In this document: in pieces, positions 5,915-15,143 of the stretch
How positions within the stretch are numbered: the first letter of the stretch is position 1
How the letters are laid out: every line of letters begins with the position of its first letter
Source of the DNA: Bacteroidota bacterium
Lineage (GTDB): Bacteria; Bacteroidota; Bacteroidia; Flavobacteriales_D; Crocinitomicaceae
DNA length: 64,000 nt
Reading direction: 5' to 3'
Assembly (NCBI GenBank): GCA_016192075.1
Contig: JACPUU010000018.1
Location: forward strand, 62,001-126,000
The notes under the pieces: generated by a model
Database searches by the model: none
What the model saw: the letters and a program-made list of their open reading frames with translations, nothing else
Told to the model about the DNA's origin: nothing
Position numbers and translations under genes: made by a program

Positions 5915-8340
5915 GAATCGAACTGAAAGTAATTGAAACAATAGAACAGTACCTGATGGGAACGCTATCACCAAATGAAAAAACAGATTTTGAATCACAA
6001 ATGAATCAAAATCCTGAGCTTAAATCACAGGTCGATCTGCAAAACCAGATTATGCAAGGCATTCAACGCATGGCTTTGAAAAATGCGACACAAAGTGCCT
6101 ACAAATCGTACAAACTGCAATCGTTTTTGACCAAAGCAATTGTGATTGCTGTGATTACTACAGCAGCCACTTTGGGTATTATGAAGCTGATAGAAAACAG
6201 CACTGAAAATCCAACGCCGGCAACGTACAACGAAACACAAAGTCAAATTATCTTTGCGGCAAATGATTCGCTTTCAGCAGATGCCAATCAATACCTCGAA
6301 CAGGAAATTTTCAAGATAAACACGCAGCGCGATACCCTGGTAGAAACCAAAGATGGCATCGTGATTTACATTCCCGCAGATGCTTTTAATACTACTGAAA
6401 CTGAAGTAGATCTTTTGATCCAGGGAACTTTAACTACCGAGGATATTCTGATGGCCGGACTTTCAACGGTCACCGCACAAGGCGAAGCACTGGAAACCGG
6501 CGGTATGTTTTACGTAGATGCCTATGTCAATGGAAAACGTGTGGATTTGAAAAAAGAACTGACCGCCAGTATTCCAACCAACGAGGTAAAATCAGGCATG
6601 CAACTCTACGAAGGTGAAAAAAATGCCAGTGGTGAAATTGTGTGGAGCAACCCCAAACCACTGGAAAAATTTCTGACACCGGTAGAAATTACCAAATTGG
6701 ATTTTTACCCACCAGACTATGAAGCAAGCCTGAATGAAATGGGGTATTCAAAGAAAGATTTTATGGATAGTTTGTATTATTCGTTTGCGTGTGAAAACCA
6801 GAACATAAATTCGAATTCAAGGACTTTTAATGAAGCCTATCAATCTGGCAAACGATTATTCCAACAAAACTGCGCTTCATGCCATTCTCCGAATAAAGAT
6901 ATGACTGGGCCCGCTTTAGCTCAATCACGGGAACGATGGATTAAAAACTCAAGTGAAGAAAACCTTTATAAATTCATCCGAAATTCCTCAGCTGTTATTG
7001 CTTCTGGAGATCCTTATGCAAACGAACTATTTAACAAATGGAACAGGTCAGTACAAACATCTCAAAATCTCACAAATCAGCAAATTGATGATGTTCTTTT
7101 CTATGCTGACTGGTTCTATGGCAGGGAAGTTGATCAAACATCTGCGATTACTATTCCGAAATATGATACATATGTTGTTGTCGATTTACCTAAATCCCCT
7201 CGTTCGGTTGTATTAGGCAATGATACTGTTGCTTCAGACAACTCCTGCCCCGGCATCAACCCCGCCAGCATCAAAACCATCTGGAATGACAAATTCAACA
7301 GTACCAATTTAGCTACCCGTGAATTTGAGGAACGCATGCCCTGGATCCACAAATCATGCAACAATGCGGTGCTGGAATTATACATCAACAACCTGGATAA
7401 AAAACTCTCTACAGTAGATTCCATGGCCTTCAAATACCTCAGCGGTGAAGTTCTGGAGAAATTCAAGTACTTTGCTGCACGCGGCGATGGACGGGTTGAA
7501 TTAGATAATCCGGCCTCACAAAAACTGGCATCCTACTTTGAAAAACAACGTGACGCCGAAGCAAAAGCATTGGCTGAAACGCGGAGACAGTTCTGGAATT
7601 ACCAATATAAACTGGATGCAGAAAACGCCTCTGCTGAATATGAATCATCGAACCGAAGTGCAGTCAACCAGGGTGAAATTTTTGAAAAAGAATACAAAAA
7701 AAACCTCTGTAAAGTTGTTACCGAACTGGGTATGAATAAGGATTGTAACTCTTTTATTCCGGAGGCCACTTACACGGTTGGTATTAACAGTATGGGCTGG
7801 AAAAATATTGATCAGTTGGTCTTTGAAGCTACAGCTAACCGTGAAACAACAACTTTTTCAAAAAACGGCAAAACCTCTACAATAACATACAATCCCTGGT
7901 CGGCAACAATTAACGATTTTTCAACATTTGACCGCATCAACGTTTACAACATTCCGGTGGAATTTAATTCATACATCAAATTACCAGGTGCAAACGGAAA
8001 ATACACGTACAAACTAAATGCTGATCTCAGCTATCAAACGGTAGTGCTTGCCTGGACTGCAGACGCCATTTATTTCTTTAAAGCTCCGGCAAATGCGGGC
8101 GATTCCAATATCACGCTGCATAAGGTCTCTGATTCAGAATGGCGCACTGAAATTCAGACATCGTTAAGTGCCGTTCAGGGAATGGCACAAGAACTGGATT
8201 ATACCCAATACATGCAAAACGATCAGAAACGCATCAATACAAACAAAGAGAAAACACAATTAAGACAGAAAATAGAACCAGTGGTTTTTCCGTGTGGAAC
8301 AGCCACAGACACAACAGCGACTATTGTTGGGCCGCTTTAA
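5911..8340 (+). CDS. Anti-sigma factor-like membrane protein with an embedded cytochrome c domain
   Basis: An 809-residue protein. Residues 1-65 are a short cytoplasmic segment with anti-sigma character (VIETIEQYLMGTLSPNEKTDFESQM), followed by one membrane segment (about 73-92, AIVIAVITTAATLGIMKLI). The rest should be periplasmic. A monohaem cytochrome c motif CASCH lies at residues 321-325, inside the segment QSGKRLFQQNCASCHSPNKD, and continues to about 408 with YADWFYG. After it the sequence resumes with NPASIKTIWNDKFN and an ATREFEERM/W repeat-like region. The haem domain therefore looks inserted into an otherwise continuous extracytoplasmic sensor. It is coupled to the ECF sigma gene by a 4-nt overlap. 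A haem- or redox-gated release of the sigma factor is plausible but not shown. Confidence 0.75.
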   Translation: MRIELKVIETIEQYLMGTLSPNEKTDFESQMNQNPELKSQVDLQNQIMQGIQRMALKNATQSAYKSYKLQSFLTKAIVIAVITTAATLGIMKLIENSTENPTPATYNETQSQIIFAANDSLSADANQYLEQEIFKINTQRDTLVETKDGIVIYIPADAFNTTETEVDLLIQGTLTTEDILMAGLSTVTAQGEALETGGMFYVDAYVNGKRVDLKKELTASIPTNEVKSGMQLYEGEKNASGEIVWSNPKPLEKFLTPVEITKLDFYPPDYEASLNEMGYSKKDFMDSLYYSFACENQNINSNSRTFNEAYQSGKRLFQQNCASCHSPNKDMTGPALAQSRERWIKNSSEENLYKFIRNSSAVIASGDPYANELFNKWNRSVQTSQNLTNQQIDDVLFYADWFYGREVDQTSAITIPKYDTYVVVDLPKSPRSVVLGNDTVASDNSCPGINPASIKTIWNDKFNSTNLATREFEERMPWIHKSCNNAVLELYINNLDKKLSTVDSMAFKYLSGEVLEKFKYFAARGDGRVELDNPASQKLASYFEKQRDAEAKALAETRRQFWNYQYKLDAENASAEYESSNRSAVNQGEIFEKEYKKNLCKVVTELGMNKDCNSFIPEATYTVGINSMGWKNIDQLVFEATANRETTTFSKNGKTSTITYNPWSATINDFSTFDRINVYNIPVEFNSYIKLPGANGKYTYKLNADLSYQTVVLAWTADAIYFFKAPANAGDSNITLHKVSDSEWRTEIQTSLSAVQGMAQELDYTQYMQNDQKRINTNKEKTQLRQKIEPVVFPCGTATDTTATIVGPL

Positions 8341-8348
8341 TTTATGTG

Positions 8349-8370
8349 GGGACAGATCGCGATCCATCCC
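8349..8370. repeat. Imperfect TCGCGA palindrome between convergent genes
   Basis: GGGAcaGATCGCGATCcaTCCC: a 22-bp palindrome with two mismatched positions per arm. It starts 9 nt after the stop of the anti-sigma gene and is not followed by a T-tract on the plus strand. It belongs to the TCGCGA-centred group also seen at 489, 660 and 59611. Confidence 0.55.
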
Positions 8371-8372
8371 TA

Positions 8373-9380
8373 TCAATTATATTGATTAAAAAATGTCACA
8401 GTGTTGTTAACTGTATCCTCCATGGTGCGAAATTTCATTCCAATCTTTGCCTTAATTTTTTCATTGGAATACTGAGAGATTGACATGGAGCTGTGTGCCG
8501 TTTCACGGGTGATGTTTTGTTTTTTGCCAAACAGTGTCAGAAAACTTTCAAGCCGCCAGACAATTGCAGCCATCCAGGGTTTTGCTTCAATAGACGGGCC
8601 CTTAACACCAAAGGCGTCGGCAATCTTCACAAATAAATCGCGGTATTTCAGGTTCTCAGCAATCACTAAAAACCGGTCGTTGAAAATGCGTTTTTCAGAA
8701 AGTTCTGCCATTACAAAAGCCACATCCCGCGCATCTACAAAAGCATTCATGCCTGGCGTATAAAACCGCAGGCCTTTTTTAATTACTTTAAAAATACTGA
8801 GTGAACTTTCATTCCAGTTTCCGGGACCCAGAATAACGGATGGATTTACGATCACCGCATTCAGACCCTCTTCTACCCCACGCCAAACTTCATTTTCAGC
8901 GCTGTATTTGCTAATAGCATACCCTGAGTTTTCAGGATCAGTAACCCATTTATTGGTTTCACGATACACCGTTTGCGCGGCTGACCGGCCAATGGCTGCA
9001 GTAGAACTCACATAACACAAATGATCTATTCCTGCACCCAGGCATACATTCACCACATTGGCGGTTCCCTCTTTATTCAGCTTGACCAGTTTACGAAAGT
9101 CACGCCGCCTGAAAGAAACCAGTGCCGCACAATGATAGACAACCGAACAGCCTGCTATACCCTTTTGCAGTGAACAGATATCCAGGATATCTCCCTCAAC
9201 CCATTCAATCTGCTGAAATTTCTGAGGACCGGTTTCACCAAAATAGTAGTCAAATAGTTTACGCGCAGCGGTAAGGTCTGAATTCCTGCGTTTGAGCGCA
9301 CGAATTTTCAGATTTCTTCTGGAGAGTTCTGCAAGTACATGTGTACCCAAGAGTCCTGTAGCGCCGGTTACAAAAATCAT
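8373..9380 (-). CDS. NAD(P)-dependent epimerase/dehydratase, extended SDR family
   Basis: A protein of 335 residues with the Rossmann glycine motif TGATGLLG near residue 5 and the catalytic YxxxK as YAISK (about 155), preceded by a Ser/Thr-rich SSTAAIG. The overall pattern (PSVILGPGNWNESS, then FVDARDVAFVM) is that of the dihydroflavonol reductase / 3-beta-HSD-like branch. The substrate cannot be told. Start: ATG 9380 is preferred over the in-frame TTG at 9389, because a TACCTTTG -7 box (9387-9394) ends 6 nt before the ATG and would overlap the TTG. The mRNA may be leaderless. Confidence 0.85.
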   Translation of the reverse strand: MIFVTGATGLLGTHVLAELSRRNLKIRALKRRNSDLTAARKLFDYYFGETGPQKFQQIEWVEGDILDICSLQKGIAGCSVVYHCAALVSFRRRDFRKLVKLNKEGTANVVNVCLGAGIDHLCYVSSTAAIGRSAAQTVYRETNKWVTDPENSGYAISKYSAENEVWRGVEEGLNAVIVNPSVILGPGNWNESSLSIFKVIKKGLRFYTPGMNAFVDARDVAFVMAELSEKRIFNDRFLVIAENLKYRDLFVKIADAFGVKGPSIEAKPWMAAIVWRLESFLTLFGKKQNITRETAHSSMSISQYSNEKIKAKIGMKFRTMEDTVNNTVTFFNQYN

Positions 9381-9386
9381 TGGGCA

Positions 9387-9394
9387 CAAAGGTA
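9387..9394 (-). promoter_or_regulatory. Putative -7 box TACCTTTG of the SDR gene
   Basis: Matches TAnnTTTG on the minus strand, 6 nt before ATG 9380, which implies a leaderless or near-leaderless transcript. No convincing -33 TTG was seen. Confidence 0.4.
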
Positions 9395-9466
9395 GCGCAT
9401 TTTTAAAACTATGCAGCCTTGACTTGTTTTAACACGTCTGTTTCCGACGAAGGCACACAATTTGAT

Positions 9467-9474
9467 TATATTTG
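9467..9474 (+). promoter_or_regulatory. Putative -7 box TATATTTG of the PPIase gene
   Basis: A TAnnTTTG match 21 nt before ATG 9496. No clear -33 element is visible at 17-20 nt upstream. Confidence 0.4.
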
Positions 9475-9495
9475 TTTACACAATTATTAAAAACT

Positions 9496-10500
9496 ATGCG
9501 ACTACTACTTATTTCTTTTCTGAGCATTTTCTCATTTCTGACCTTTGCCCAGGACGACCTGGAAGATGGAATCTATGCTAAAATCACAACGGCGAGAGGA
9601 GAAATTCTCATCAAACTTGAATATGAAAAAGTGCCCGTAACAGTGGCAAATTTTGTAGGTCTGGCTGAAGGTAATTTCAGTTATGATACTGTAACAATTA
9701 CCAAACCGTATTACGACGGTCTCAAATTTCACCGCGTTATTGCTGATTTTATGATTCAGGGCGGCGACCCGGTTGGCAATGGTTCAGGCGGACCCGGTTA
9801 CGCGTTCCCGGATGAAATTGATACAACGTTAAAACACGTGGGTCCCGGAATTCTTTCAATGGCAAACGCCGGCCCCGGAACAAATGGCAGCCAGTTCTTT
9901 ATTACGCATAAATCTACTCCGTGGCTGGACGGAAAACATGCCGTTTTTGGCCATGTAATCAAAGGACAGGATATTGTCAATGCAACAAAACAAGGTGATG
10001 TGATGGAAAAGGTAGAAATTATACGCGTGGGTAAAAAAGCGCTGAAATTTAACGCCACCAAAGCATTTGCAAGCGGTATTGAAGTGATCAAAGAAAAACA
10101 GAAAGCAGCCATGGCTAAACAAAACAGTGATTTCAAAACTGAAATGGCCAAAACCTATCCCAATGCAGCCCAAACCGAATCAGGTTTAATGTATGAAATT
10201 ACCAAAGAAGGAAACGGTGTTTTTCCGGCAGCCGGACAAACGGTAGAAGTTCACTATACCGGTTATTTTACCGATGGCAAAAAATTCGATTCGTCACTTG
10301 ATCGTAAACAGACTTTCAAATTTGCCTACAAAAAAGGACAGGTTATTAAAGGTTGGGATGAAGGAATTGGCCTATGCAGCATTGGAGGTGAAATTAAACT
10401 CATTATTCCATACTGGCTGGCTTACGGTGAGGCCGGGCGCTCATCCATTCCGCCAAAATCAACCCTGATTTTTGACGTACAGCTTGTAGGTGCCGTTTAG
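9496..10500 (+). CDS. Exported peptidyl-prolyl isomerase, cyclophilin-FKBP fusion
   Basis: A 334-residue protein with a signal peptide ([19 protein letters not shown]). A cyclophilin domain spans about 28-180 ([15 protein letters not shown], then [21 protein letters not shown] and [12 protein letters not shown], all standard active-site blocks). After a linker rich in Lys and Ala, an FKBP domain occupies about 240-334 ([18 protein letters not shown], then [11 protein letters not shown] and WLAYGEAG). Both isomerase classes are complete in one periplasmic or surface protein, a fusion known in Bacteroidota. It probably assists folding of exported proteins. ATG 9496 was chosen because the signal peptide begins there; an upstream TTG at 9472 lies in the promoter. 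A terminator follows at 10529-10560. Confidence 0.92.
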   Translation: MRLLLISFLSIFSFLTFAQDDLEDGIYAKITTARGEILIKLEYEKVPVTVANFVGLAEGNFSYDTVTITKPYYDGLKFHRVIADFMIQGGDPVGNGSGGPGYAFPDEIDTTLKHVGPGILSMANAGPGTNGSQFFITHKSTPWLDGKHAVFGHVIKGQDIVNATKQGDVMEKVEIIRVGKKALKFNATKAFASGIEVIKEKQKAAMAKQNSDFKTEMAKTYPNAAQTESGLMYEITKEGNGVFPAAGQTVEVHYTGYFTDGKKFDSSLDRKQTFKFAYKKGQVIKGWDEGIGLCSIGGEIKLIIPYWLAYGEAGRSSIPPKSTLIFDVQLVGAV

Positions 10501-10528
10501 CCAGGCATAACCCCGCTATTCGTATTAA

Positions 10529-10560
10529 AAACGGTGAAGCAATGCTTCACCGTTTTTTTT
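10529..10560 (+). terminator. Rho-independent terminator after the PPIase gene
   Basis: AACGGTGAAGC, loop AAT, GCTTCACCGTT followed by an uninterrupted T run: a stem of 11 bp plus an 8-T tract, 28 nt past the stop. Confidence 0.9.
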
Positions 10561-10636
10561 CAAACCAACCAGCTCTATTTTGCGTCTTATTGTACACCAG
10601 ATCTGATCATTAAATAGGACGTATGGTATAATTTCA

Positions 10637-10644
10637 TACTTTTG
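10637..10644 (+). promoter_or_regulatory. Putative -7 box TACTTTTG of the CotH-like gene
   Basis: A TAnnTTTG match 26 nt before ATG 10671, downstream of the preceding terminator as expected for a new transcription unit. Confidence 0.4.
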
Positions 10645-10670
10645 AAAGAGACTGGCATACACTTTAACCA

Positions 10671-12563
10671 ATGAAAAAAACGCTATTCCTGCTGTCACTT
10701 ATTTTGTCGTTTCAGGCAAAATCACAACTTCTTTTTGACCCCACAACCATACACGCGGGACCTGGTGAATTTTACAATGCCGGGCACATTTACACACTTG
10801 AGCTTACTTTTTACGATGCCAATTATCACGCCATTTTAAAAACCTGGAAAGAAAATAACCAGGAAAATTCACTGCCCGCCAAACTGGATTACGGCACGTA
10901 TCATTTTGACAGTGTTGCCGTAAAATACAAGGGCAATTCAACCTTTGCCGTACCCAATACTTTTGGAAATGAAAAAGTACCCTACAACATTGATTTGAAT
11001 GATTACACCAGCGGGCAGGATATTGAAGGCTTTAAAAAACTGAAACTGGGTAACTGCTGGTTTGATCCCACGTTTGCCAAAGAAATAATGGGATCACATA
11101 TTTACAAACAATACCTGCCCTGCTATGAGGCCAACCTGATACGGCTCGTTGTAAATGGTAATTACCTGGGCGTTTATATTAATGAAGAAGATGTATCATC
11201 CCCCTTTTTAAAGAAACATTTTGGCGAAAAAAACGGCGCCTTTTTCAAATGTGAACCCATGACAGAAGCCCAGGCCGGGCACCCGGTTGACTGGCCTGAT
11301 TTACTTTGGCGCGGAGCCGATACCCTGGACTATTATGAAAGTTACGAACGAAAATCAGACTCAGGCTGGGTTGAATTTCTGGATATGATTTACACCCTCA
11401 ATTACAATCCGGCAAATATTGAATCGGTCGTAAACCTTGACCGCGTTTTGTGGGATTTTGCCGTAACCCAGGTTATTTCCAATGAAGATACCTATAACTC
11501 TTCCATCATCCATAACTACTACATGTACCAAACAGCTGACGGAAAATTTCAGATGATTCCCTGGGACCTGACGGAAAGTTTTTGCGGCATTTTATTCACC
11601 AACGGCACACCACAATCCCATTATGAAATGGACCCGCTTTATGGTCTTTCTCCCTATATGACTGACAGGCCGTTGGTTTACCAGGTTTTATCAGACAGTT
11701 ATTACCGCAAGCGTTATTTTGCACACATACGCACCATTCTCAACGATTATTACGATGCAACCTGGATCAAAAACTGGATTCTGGACCTGCAGGCTGTCGG
11801 GTACGATGCTGTTAATACCGATCCGAATAAACCGCATAACATGACCAAGTTTGTGCAGAATATTGATGAGCCTGTAAACTACCTTATTTTTTACACCATT
11901 GCCGGAATTACCGATGTTATTACAAACCGGAAACCTTACCTGCTGGCTTACCCTGACCTGACAGCCGCAGCACCGGTAATCAGCTCTGTAAATCAAAACA
12001 TTCAAAACCCAACCAGTTCAGAAATTGTTTATGTCGGCGCTGCCGTATCAAATGCAAGCAGTGTCAAATTGCGCGTGACCAATAACCCCGCCCCGTACGC
12101 TTCTGATTTTTCAAGTGTTGCCATGCTTGATGACGGGTTGAATGGTGATGCCGCTGCCGGTGACGGAATTTTTACCGCAGCTGTGCCATTTACCACATCC
12201 AACGATCACATCAAATATTACATAGAAGCTGAAAACAGCAATGCACTTATGCTCAACCCTGAGCGGGCTGAATATTTCTACTATCACTATTACGTTGACC
12301 AGGTTGTGGGTGTGGAAGAACCAATAACTGCAGATTTCAGGCTGTACCCTAACCCAACCAGTGACTGGTTGCAGATTGAGCCGGTGAATGGTGCTGAAAC
12401 TTTTTCAGTTACCATTTATAACCTGGCCGGTGAACGTGTGTTTTTAACTGACGGATTGAATGGAAAATATACCGTTGACCTGCGTGAATTCAGTAAGGGA
12501 ACTTACCTCGTAGAATTAACTTCTGACGGGAAACGCCACACTGAAAAAATTATTCTTAATTAA
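10671..12563 (+). CDS. CotH-kinase family secreted protein with T9SS sorting domain
   Basis: A 630-residue protein. It has a signal peptide (MKKTLFLLSLILSFQAKSQ), then a CotH-like atypical kinase region (about 30-330) with the family pattern VKYKGNSTF, then LKLGNCWFDPTFAKEIMG, ANLIRLVVNGNYLGVYINEED and MIPWDLTESF. A beta-sandwich segment (about 430-540, VGAAVSNASSVKLRV, then LNGDAAAGDGIFTAAVP) follows. The C-terminal T9SS type A domain begins at about 553 (FRLYPNPTSDWLQIE and FSKGTYLVEL). The spore-coat CotH kinases phosphorylate coat proteins; the role of the secreted Bacteroidota members is not established. Its end overlaps by 8 nt the convergent gene at 12556. Confidence 0.88.
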   Translation: MKKTLFLLSLILSFQAKSQLLFDPTTIHAGPGEFYNAGHIYTLELTFYDANYHAILKTWKENNQENSLPAKLDYGTYHFDSVAVKYKGNSTFAVPNTFGNEKVPYNIDLNDYTSGQDIEGFKKLKLGNCWFDPTFAKEIMGSHIYKQYLPCYEANLIRLVVNGNYLGVYINEEDVSSPFLKKHFGEKNGAFFKCEPMTEAQAGHPVDWPDLLWRGADTLDYYESYERKSDSGWVEFLDMIYTLNYNPANIESVVNLDRVLWDFAVTQVISNEDTYNSSIIHNYYMYQTADGKFQMIPWDLTESFCGILFTNGTPQSHYEMDPLYGLSPYMTDRPLVYQVLSDSYYRKRYFAHIRTILNDYYDATWIKNWILDLQAVGYDAVNTDPNKPHNMTKFVQNIDEPVNYLIFYTIAGITDVITNRKPYLLAYPDLTAAAPVISSVNQNIQNPTSSEIVYVGAAVSNASSVKLRVTNNPAPYASDFSSVAMLDDGLNGDAAAGDGIFTAAVPFTTSNDHIKYYIEAENSNALMLNPERAEYFYYHYYVDQVVGVEEPITADFRLYPNPTSDWLQIEPVNGAETFSVTIYNLAGERVFLTDGLNGKYTVDLREFSKGTYLVELTSDGKRHTEKIILN

Positions 12564-12936
12564 TATTTTGTGCCAGCCGGTCAAAATACGTCTCCAGGCG
12601 TGAGTTTTTGAGCAGTTTTTCATCACCAACCATCAGCACTGATTTTGGTTTATTATTCTCAAGCCAAAAGCGGAGTGACGATACCGACGCGTTTAGCGTA
12701 GCGTTAATGTCAACCTGGTGTGAAATTTTATGATTGCGCTCCAGTAGTTCACGCAACTCTTTATTCTCTTTGGAAATATTATAATCTTCATGCAACACAA
12801 CGATTGAATCAACTGTATCCAGCAAACTTTCTTTTCCATCAAAAATTTCAACGTCTATGTTCAGTTTTTTTGACCAGTCTTCAACGATCTGTTCAAATTT
12901 ATCGCGGTTTCTCAGCACAATTTTCTTCAGCAGCAT
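12556..12936 (-). CDS. Conserved hypothetical cytoplasmic protein, 126 residues
   Basis: No signal peptide or membrane segment. The sequence alternates short hydrophobic strands with charged helices (MLLKKIVLRNRDKFEQIVEDW, then SIVVLHEDYN, then SVLMVGDEKLL), suggesting a small alpha/beta fold such as a receiver- or TIR-like domain. I do not recognise the family. It runs convergent to the CotH gene with an 8-nt overlap and has a TATTTTTG -7-like box about 30 nt upstream (12966-12973), so it is probably expressed on its own. Confidence 0.7.
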   Translation of the reverse strand: MLLKKIVLRNRDKFEQIVEDWSKKLNIDVEIFDGKESLLDTVDSIVVLHEDYNISKENKELRELLERNHKISHQVDINATLNASVSSLRFWLENNKPKSVLMVGDEKLLKNSRLETYFDRLAQNIN

Positions 12937-12965
12937 AAGTAAGGCTTCATTTCGGAAAGCGGGTA

Positions 12966-12973
12966 CAAAAATA
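12966..12973 (-). promoter_or_regulatory. Putative -7 box TATTTTTG
   Basis: A TAnnTTTG match on the minus strand, 29 nt before the ATG of the 126-residue hypothetical gene. Confidence 0.35.
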
Positions 12974-13086
12974 CGTTTAAAGACGTAGATAGTTATCCGA
13001 TTGTGAAAAATTAGTTATGAAATTAATCAGGTTTAAAACCCGGCCGCACCGGCATTGAGTTGTTCGTGAAGTAATCTTCAAAATTA

Positions 13087-14106
13087 TCAGGCTATCATTG
13101 AGTTACGCTGATATTTCAGGTAATCAAGGCTGTAAAACTGAACGCACAGCAGCACCGTGGCAGCCAAAAGATGCACCGGCTGACCAAAAGCAGGCATGTT
13201 TGCATACGAAAACAGCACACCGGTTACAAACTCCAGCAACAACAGGGCAACAATCCATTTCAGTGTTGGAATGCCATAATGCCCTTTAGAGTTGAGCCAA
13301 AACAGCAGCATATTTACCCCCAGCAATAACCATGAAAAAGAACGATGAAAAAGAAAATCACCCTCCATACGGCTGATCCAGTCAGCGCGGCCAACCGTTT
13401 CTTTTACCATAAAATCAATTTCCTGACGCACTTGTGTACCTAAAACAACCTGTACAAACGTCAGCAAAAGTGAAAACCAAAACAGGTACTTGAAAGCCGG
13501 TGTGAGTTTAAGACTGAATTTTCGGGTTTTGGCTATGCGGATAATCTTCATTTGTATGCCCACAATTACCAGCGCCAACAGCATGTGGATGGTAATGGTC
13601 CACGGAACCAGGTTGGTTGCCACAACAATAGATCCAAACCAGGCTTCAAAACCCATCAGCACCAGGTTGATGGCGCTTAGCCAAAGTAATTGACGGTTAC
13701 GGCGGTATTTAACCAAAACCCATACAAGTGTTATCAGAACGAGATTTCCGGCAACAAAACCCACCAGCCTGTTGCCATATTCTGTCCAGGTTTTACGCGC
13801 ATTAAATGGTTCTTCACGCGTCAGGTCAGGATCATTCAGCAGCCGGGTAGCAGTTTCTGACATGCCTATAGCCGTTAATAATTTCGAAAATTTTTCGACT
13901 TTCTTTTTACGATAGGCCCCGTATGTTTCACGGTAATTGGCCGGTAACTGATCTGAAGCCGTTGGCGGAATAATGCGGTCAAAACAGGTTGGCCAGTCAG
14001 GGCAGCCCATACCTGAACCTGTTGTTCGTACCACACTGCCGGCTAAAATAACCAGCAAAATAAAAACCAGCGTAATCCAGGATAACCTGATAAATGCTTT
14101 ACTCAT
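13087..14106 (-). CDS. ctaA: Heme A synthase (CtaA/COX15 family)
   Basis: A polytopic membrane protein of 339 residues with about eight membrane segments, which converts heme O to heme A for cytochrome oxidase. Family blocks are visible: LAGSVVRTTGSGMGCPDWPTC near residue 20 (with the loop cysteine pair), TEYGNRLVGFVAG (about 110), TIHMLLALVIVG (about 172), FLFHRSFSWLL (about 250) and PVHLLAATVLL (about 310). These last three carry candidate haem-ligand histidines. In TEYGNR the first expected His of the EYxHR motif is Asn, which I believe is usual in Bacteroidota. No other oxidase assembly gene lies next to it. A TACCTTTG box at 14130-14137 precedes it. Confidence 0.93.
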   Translation of the reverse strand: MSKAFIRLSWITLVFILLVILAGSVVRTTGSGMGCPDWPTCFDRIIPPTASDQLPANYRETYGAYRKKKVEKFSKLLTAIGMSETATRLLNDPDLTREEPFNARKTWTEYGNRLVGFVAGNLVLITLVWVLVKYRRNRQLLWLSAINLVLMGFEAWFGSIVVATNLVPWTITIHMLLALVIVGIQMKIIRIAKTRKFSLKLTPAFKYLFWFSLLLTFVQVVLGTQVRQEIDFMVKETVGRADWISRMEGDFLFHRSFSWLLLGVNMLLFWLNSKGHYGIPTLKWIVALLLLEFVTGVLFSYANMPAFGQPVHLLAATVLLCVQFYSLDYLKYQRNSMIA

Positions 14107-14129
14107 GCCCGTGTAGAATTTTAGTTAGG

Positions 14130-14137
14130 CAAAGGTA
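14130..14137 (-). promoter_or_regulatory. Putative -7 box TACCTTTG of ctaA
   Basis: A TAnnTTTG match on the minus strand, 23 nt before ATG 14106. Confidence 0.4.
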
Positions 14138-14181
14138 ATTTGAAATGTAATATCATGAAACTAATATAGAACCTCGAACGG

Positions 14182-14296
14182 GTTGTCATTTCGAGCGTAA
14201 TGAAATGTAGCGAGAAATCTCTTCCCTGCGACCGGAATCTTTGGAATGATCGAACGTTAACCGGATAAGATTTCTCGCTGCGCTCGAAATGACAAC
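14182..14296. repeat. MITE-like terminal inverted repeat element
   Basis: A 115-bp non-coding element. The left end GTTGTCATTTCGAGCG...GCGAGAAATCT is inverted at the right end as AGATTTCTCGC...GCTCGAAATGACAAC, with a unique middle of about 45 nt. It can fold as one long hairpin. It lies between divergent ctaA and the minus-strand AraC gene and has no ORF. GTCATTTCGAGCG...GAGAAATCT repeats of this kind are, to my recollection, widespread in Bacteroidota intergenic DNA. Confidence 0.75.
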
Positions 14297-14324
14297 TCTA
14301 TAAAGAAAATCACGTATTAACAAA

Positions 14325-15143
14325 TCAAACCTCGGGATCATAAAAATTGTTGAACCTGCGGGTCATGCTCTCTTTGGCAAATGAAAACAATACCGGGTTT
14401 GATTTCTGAAAATTTCCCGGTGAAAGCTGCCAGAGATTTTTAAACGCATTAATGCTGTGCGCCTGATCATAAAATCCGGCATCCAGTGCCGTTTTTGTCA
14501 GTGAGCAGGAATCAGACATCAGTGTAAAAAAATGATTCATTTTCCAGGTCATTGCCAGTTCTTTGGCACCAATGCCCAGTGATTGCGTAAAATTTTTGTG
14601 AAGCCCCTGGCGCGTTATACCAATGGTTTTGCACAGTTCTGTAATTGTTACATCGCCTTTGCGGTCCAGTATATAATTTACCTGCGCCCGCAATTGCTCA
14701 TTCAACTCATACTTGTGATTCAACAAATCAAACGCCAGATTTTCAAGTGCTGTTTTACCCAATTCAAGTGTTGCATCACCGTCAAATTCAGCACTGGTAT
14801 GCGCGGTTCTGAAGGTACGGGTCACAACTGTTTCAAGCTCATTAATTCCTTTAATCAACGGGGCATTTTTACCCACAATATTCGGCATGGAAAATGCCTT
14901 GAAACGGATACCGTATAAAACTCCTTTTGACTTAAGCTGAACCGGCCGTGTGGTGATTGGAACCAGGTATAATCCTTTTGGAAATTCCTGCGGCCCGCAA
15001 CAAAAAGATGACAGTGCCACCACCACATTAAATGTACCGTCAGGAAACAAAATTAAATCAGGCTGAATGCGCCCGTCAAAATACCAATAACTCTCAATAA
15101 ATTTTGAGAGTTCAGCTTTTGATTTGATTTCCTGGAGTTTCAT
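14325..15143 (-). CDS. AraC-family transcriptional regulator
   Basis: A 272-residue protein. The N-terminal part (about 1-150) is a ligand-type domain of the kind annotated DUF6597 (ELSKFIESYWYFDGRIQPDLILFPDG). The C-terminal double helix-turn-helix is at about 165-255 (VTITELCKTIGITRQGLHKNF, then LTKTALDAGFYDQAHSINAFKNLWQLSPGNF), a normal AraC pattern. Neither the ligand nor the target is apparent. It is divergent from the 15660 secreted-protein gene across a 516-nt gap, so it may regulate that gene or itself. Confidence 0.88.
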   Translation of the reverse strand: MKLQEIKSKAELSKFIESYWYFDGRIQPDLILFPDGTFNVVVALSSFCCGPQEFPKGLYLVPITTRPVQLKSKGVLYGIRFKAFSMPNIVGKNAPLIKGINELETVVTRTFRTAHTSAEFDGDATLELGKTALENLAFDLLNHKYELNEQLRAQVNYILDRKGDVTITELCKTIGITRQGLHKNFTQSLGIGAKELAMTWKMNHFFTLMSDSCSLTKTALDAGFYDQAHSINAFKNLWQLSPGNFQKSNPVLFSFAKESMTRRFNNFYDPEV

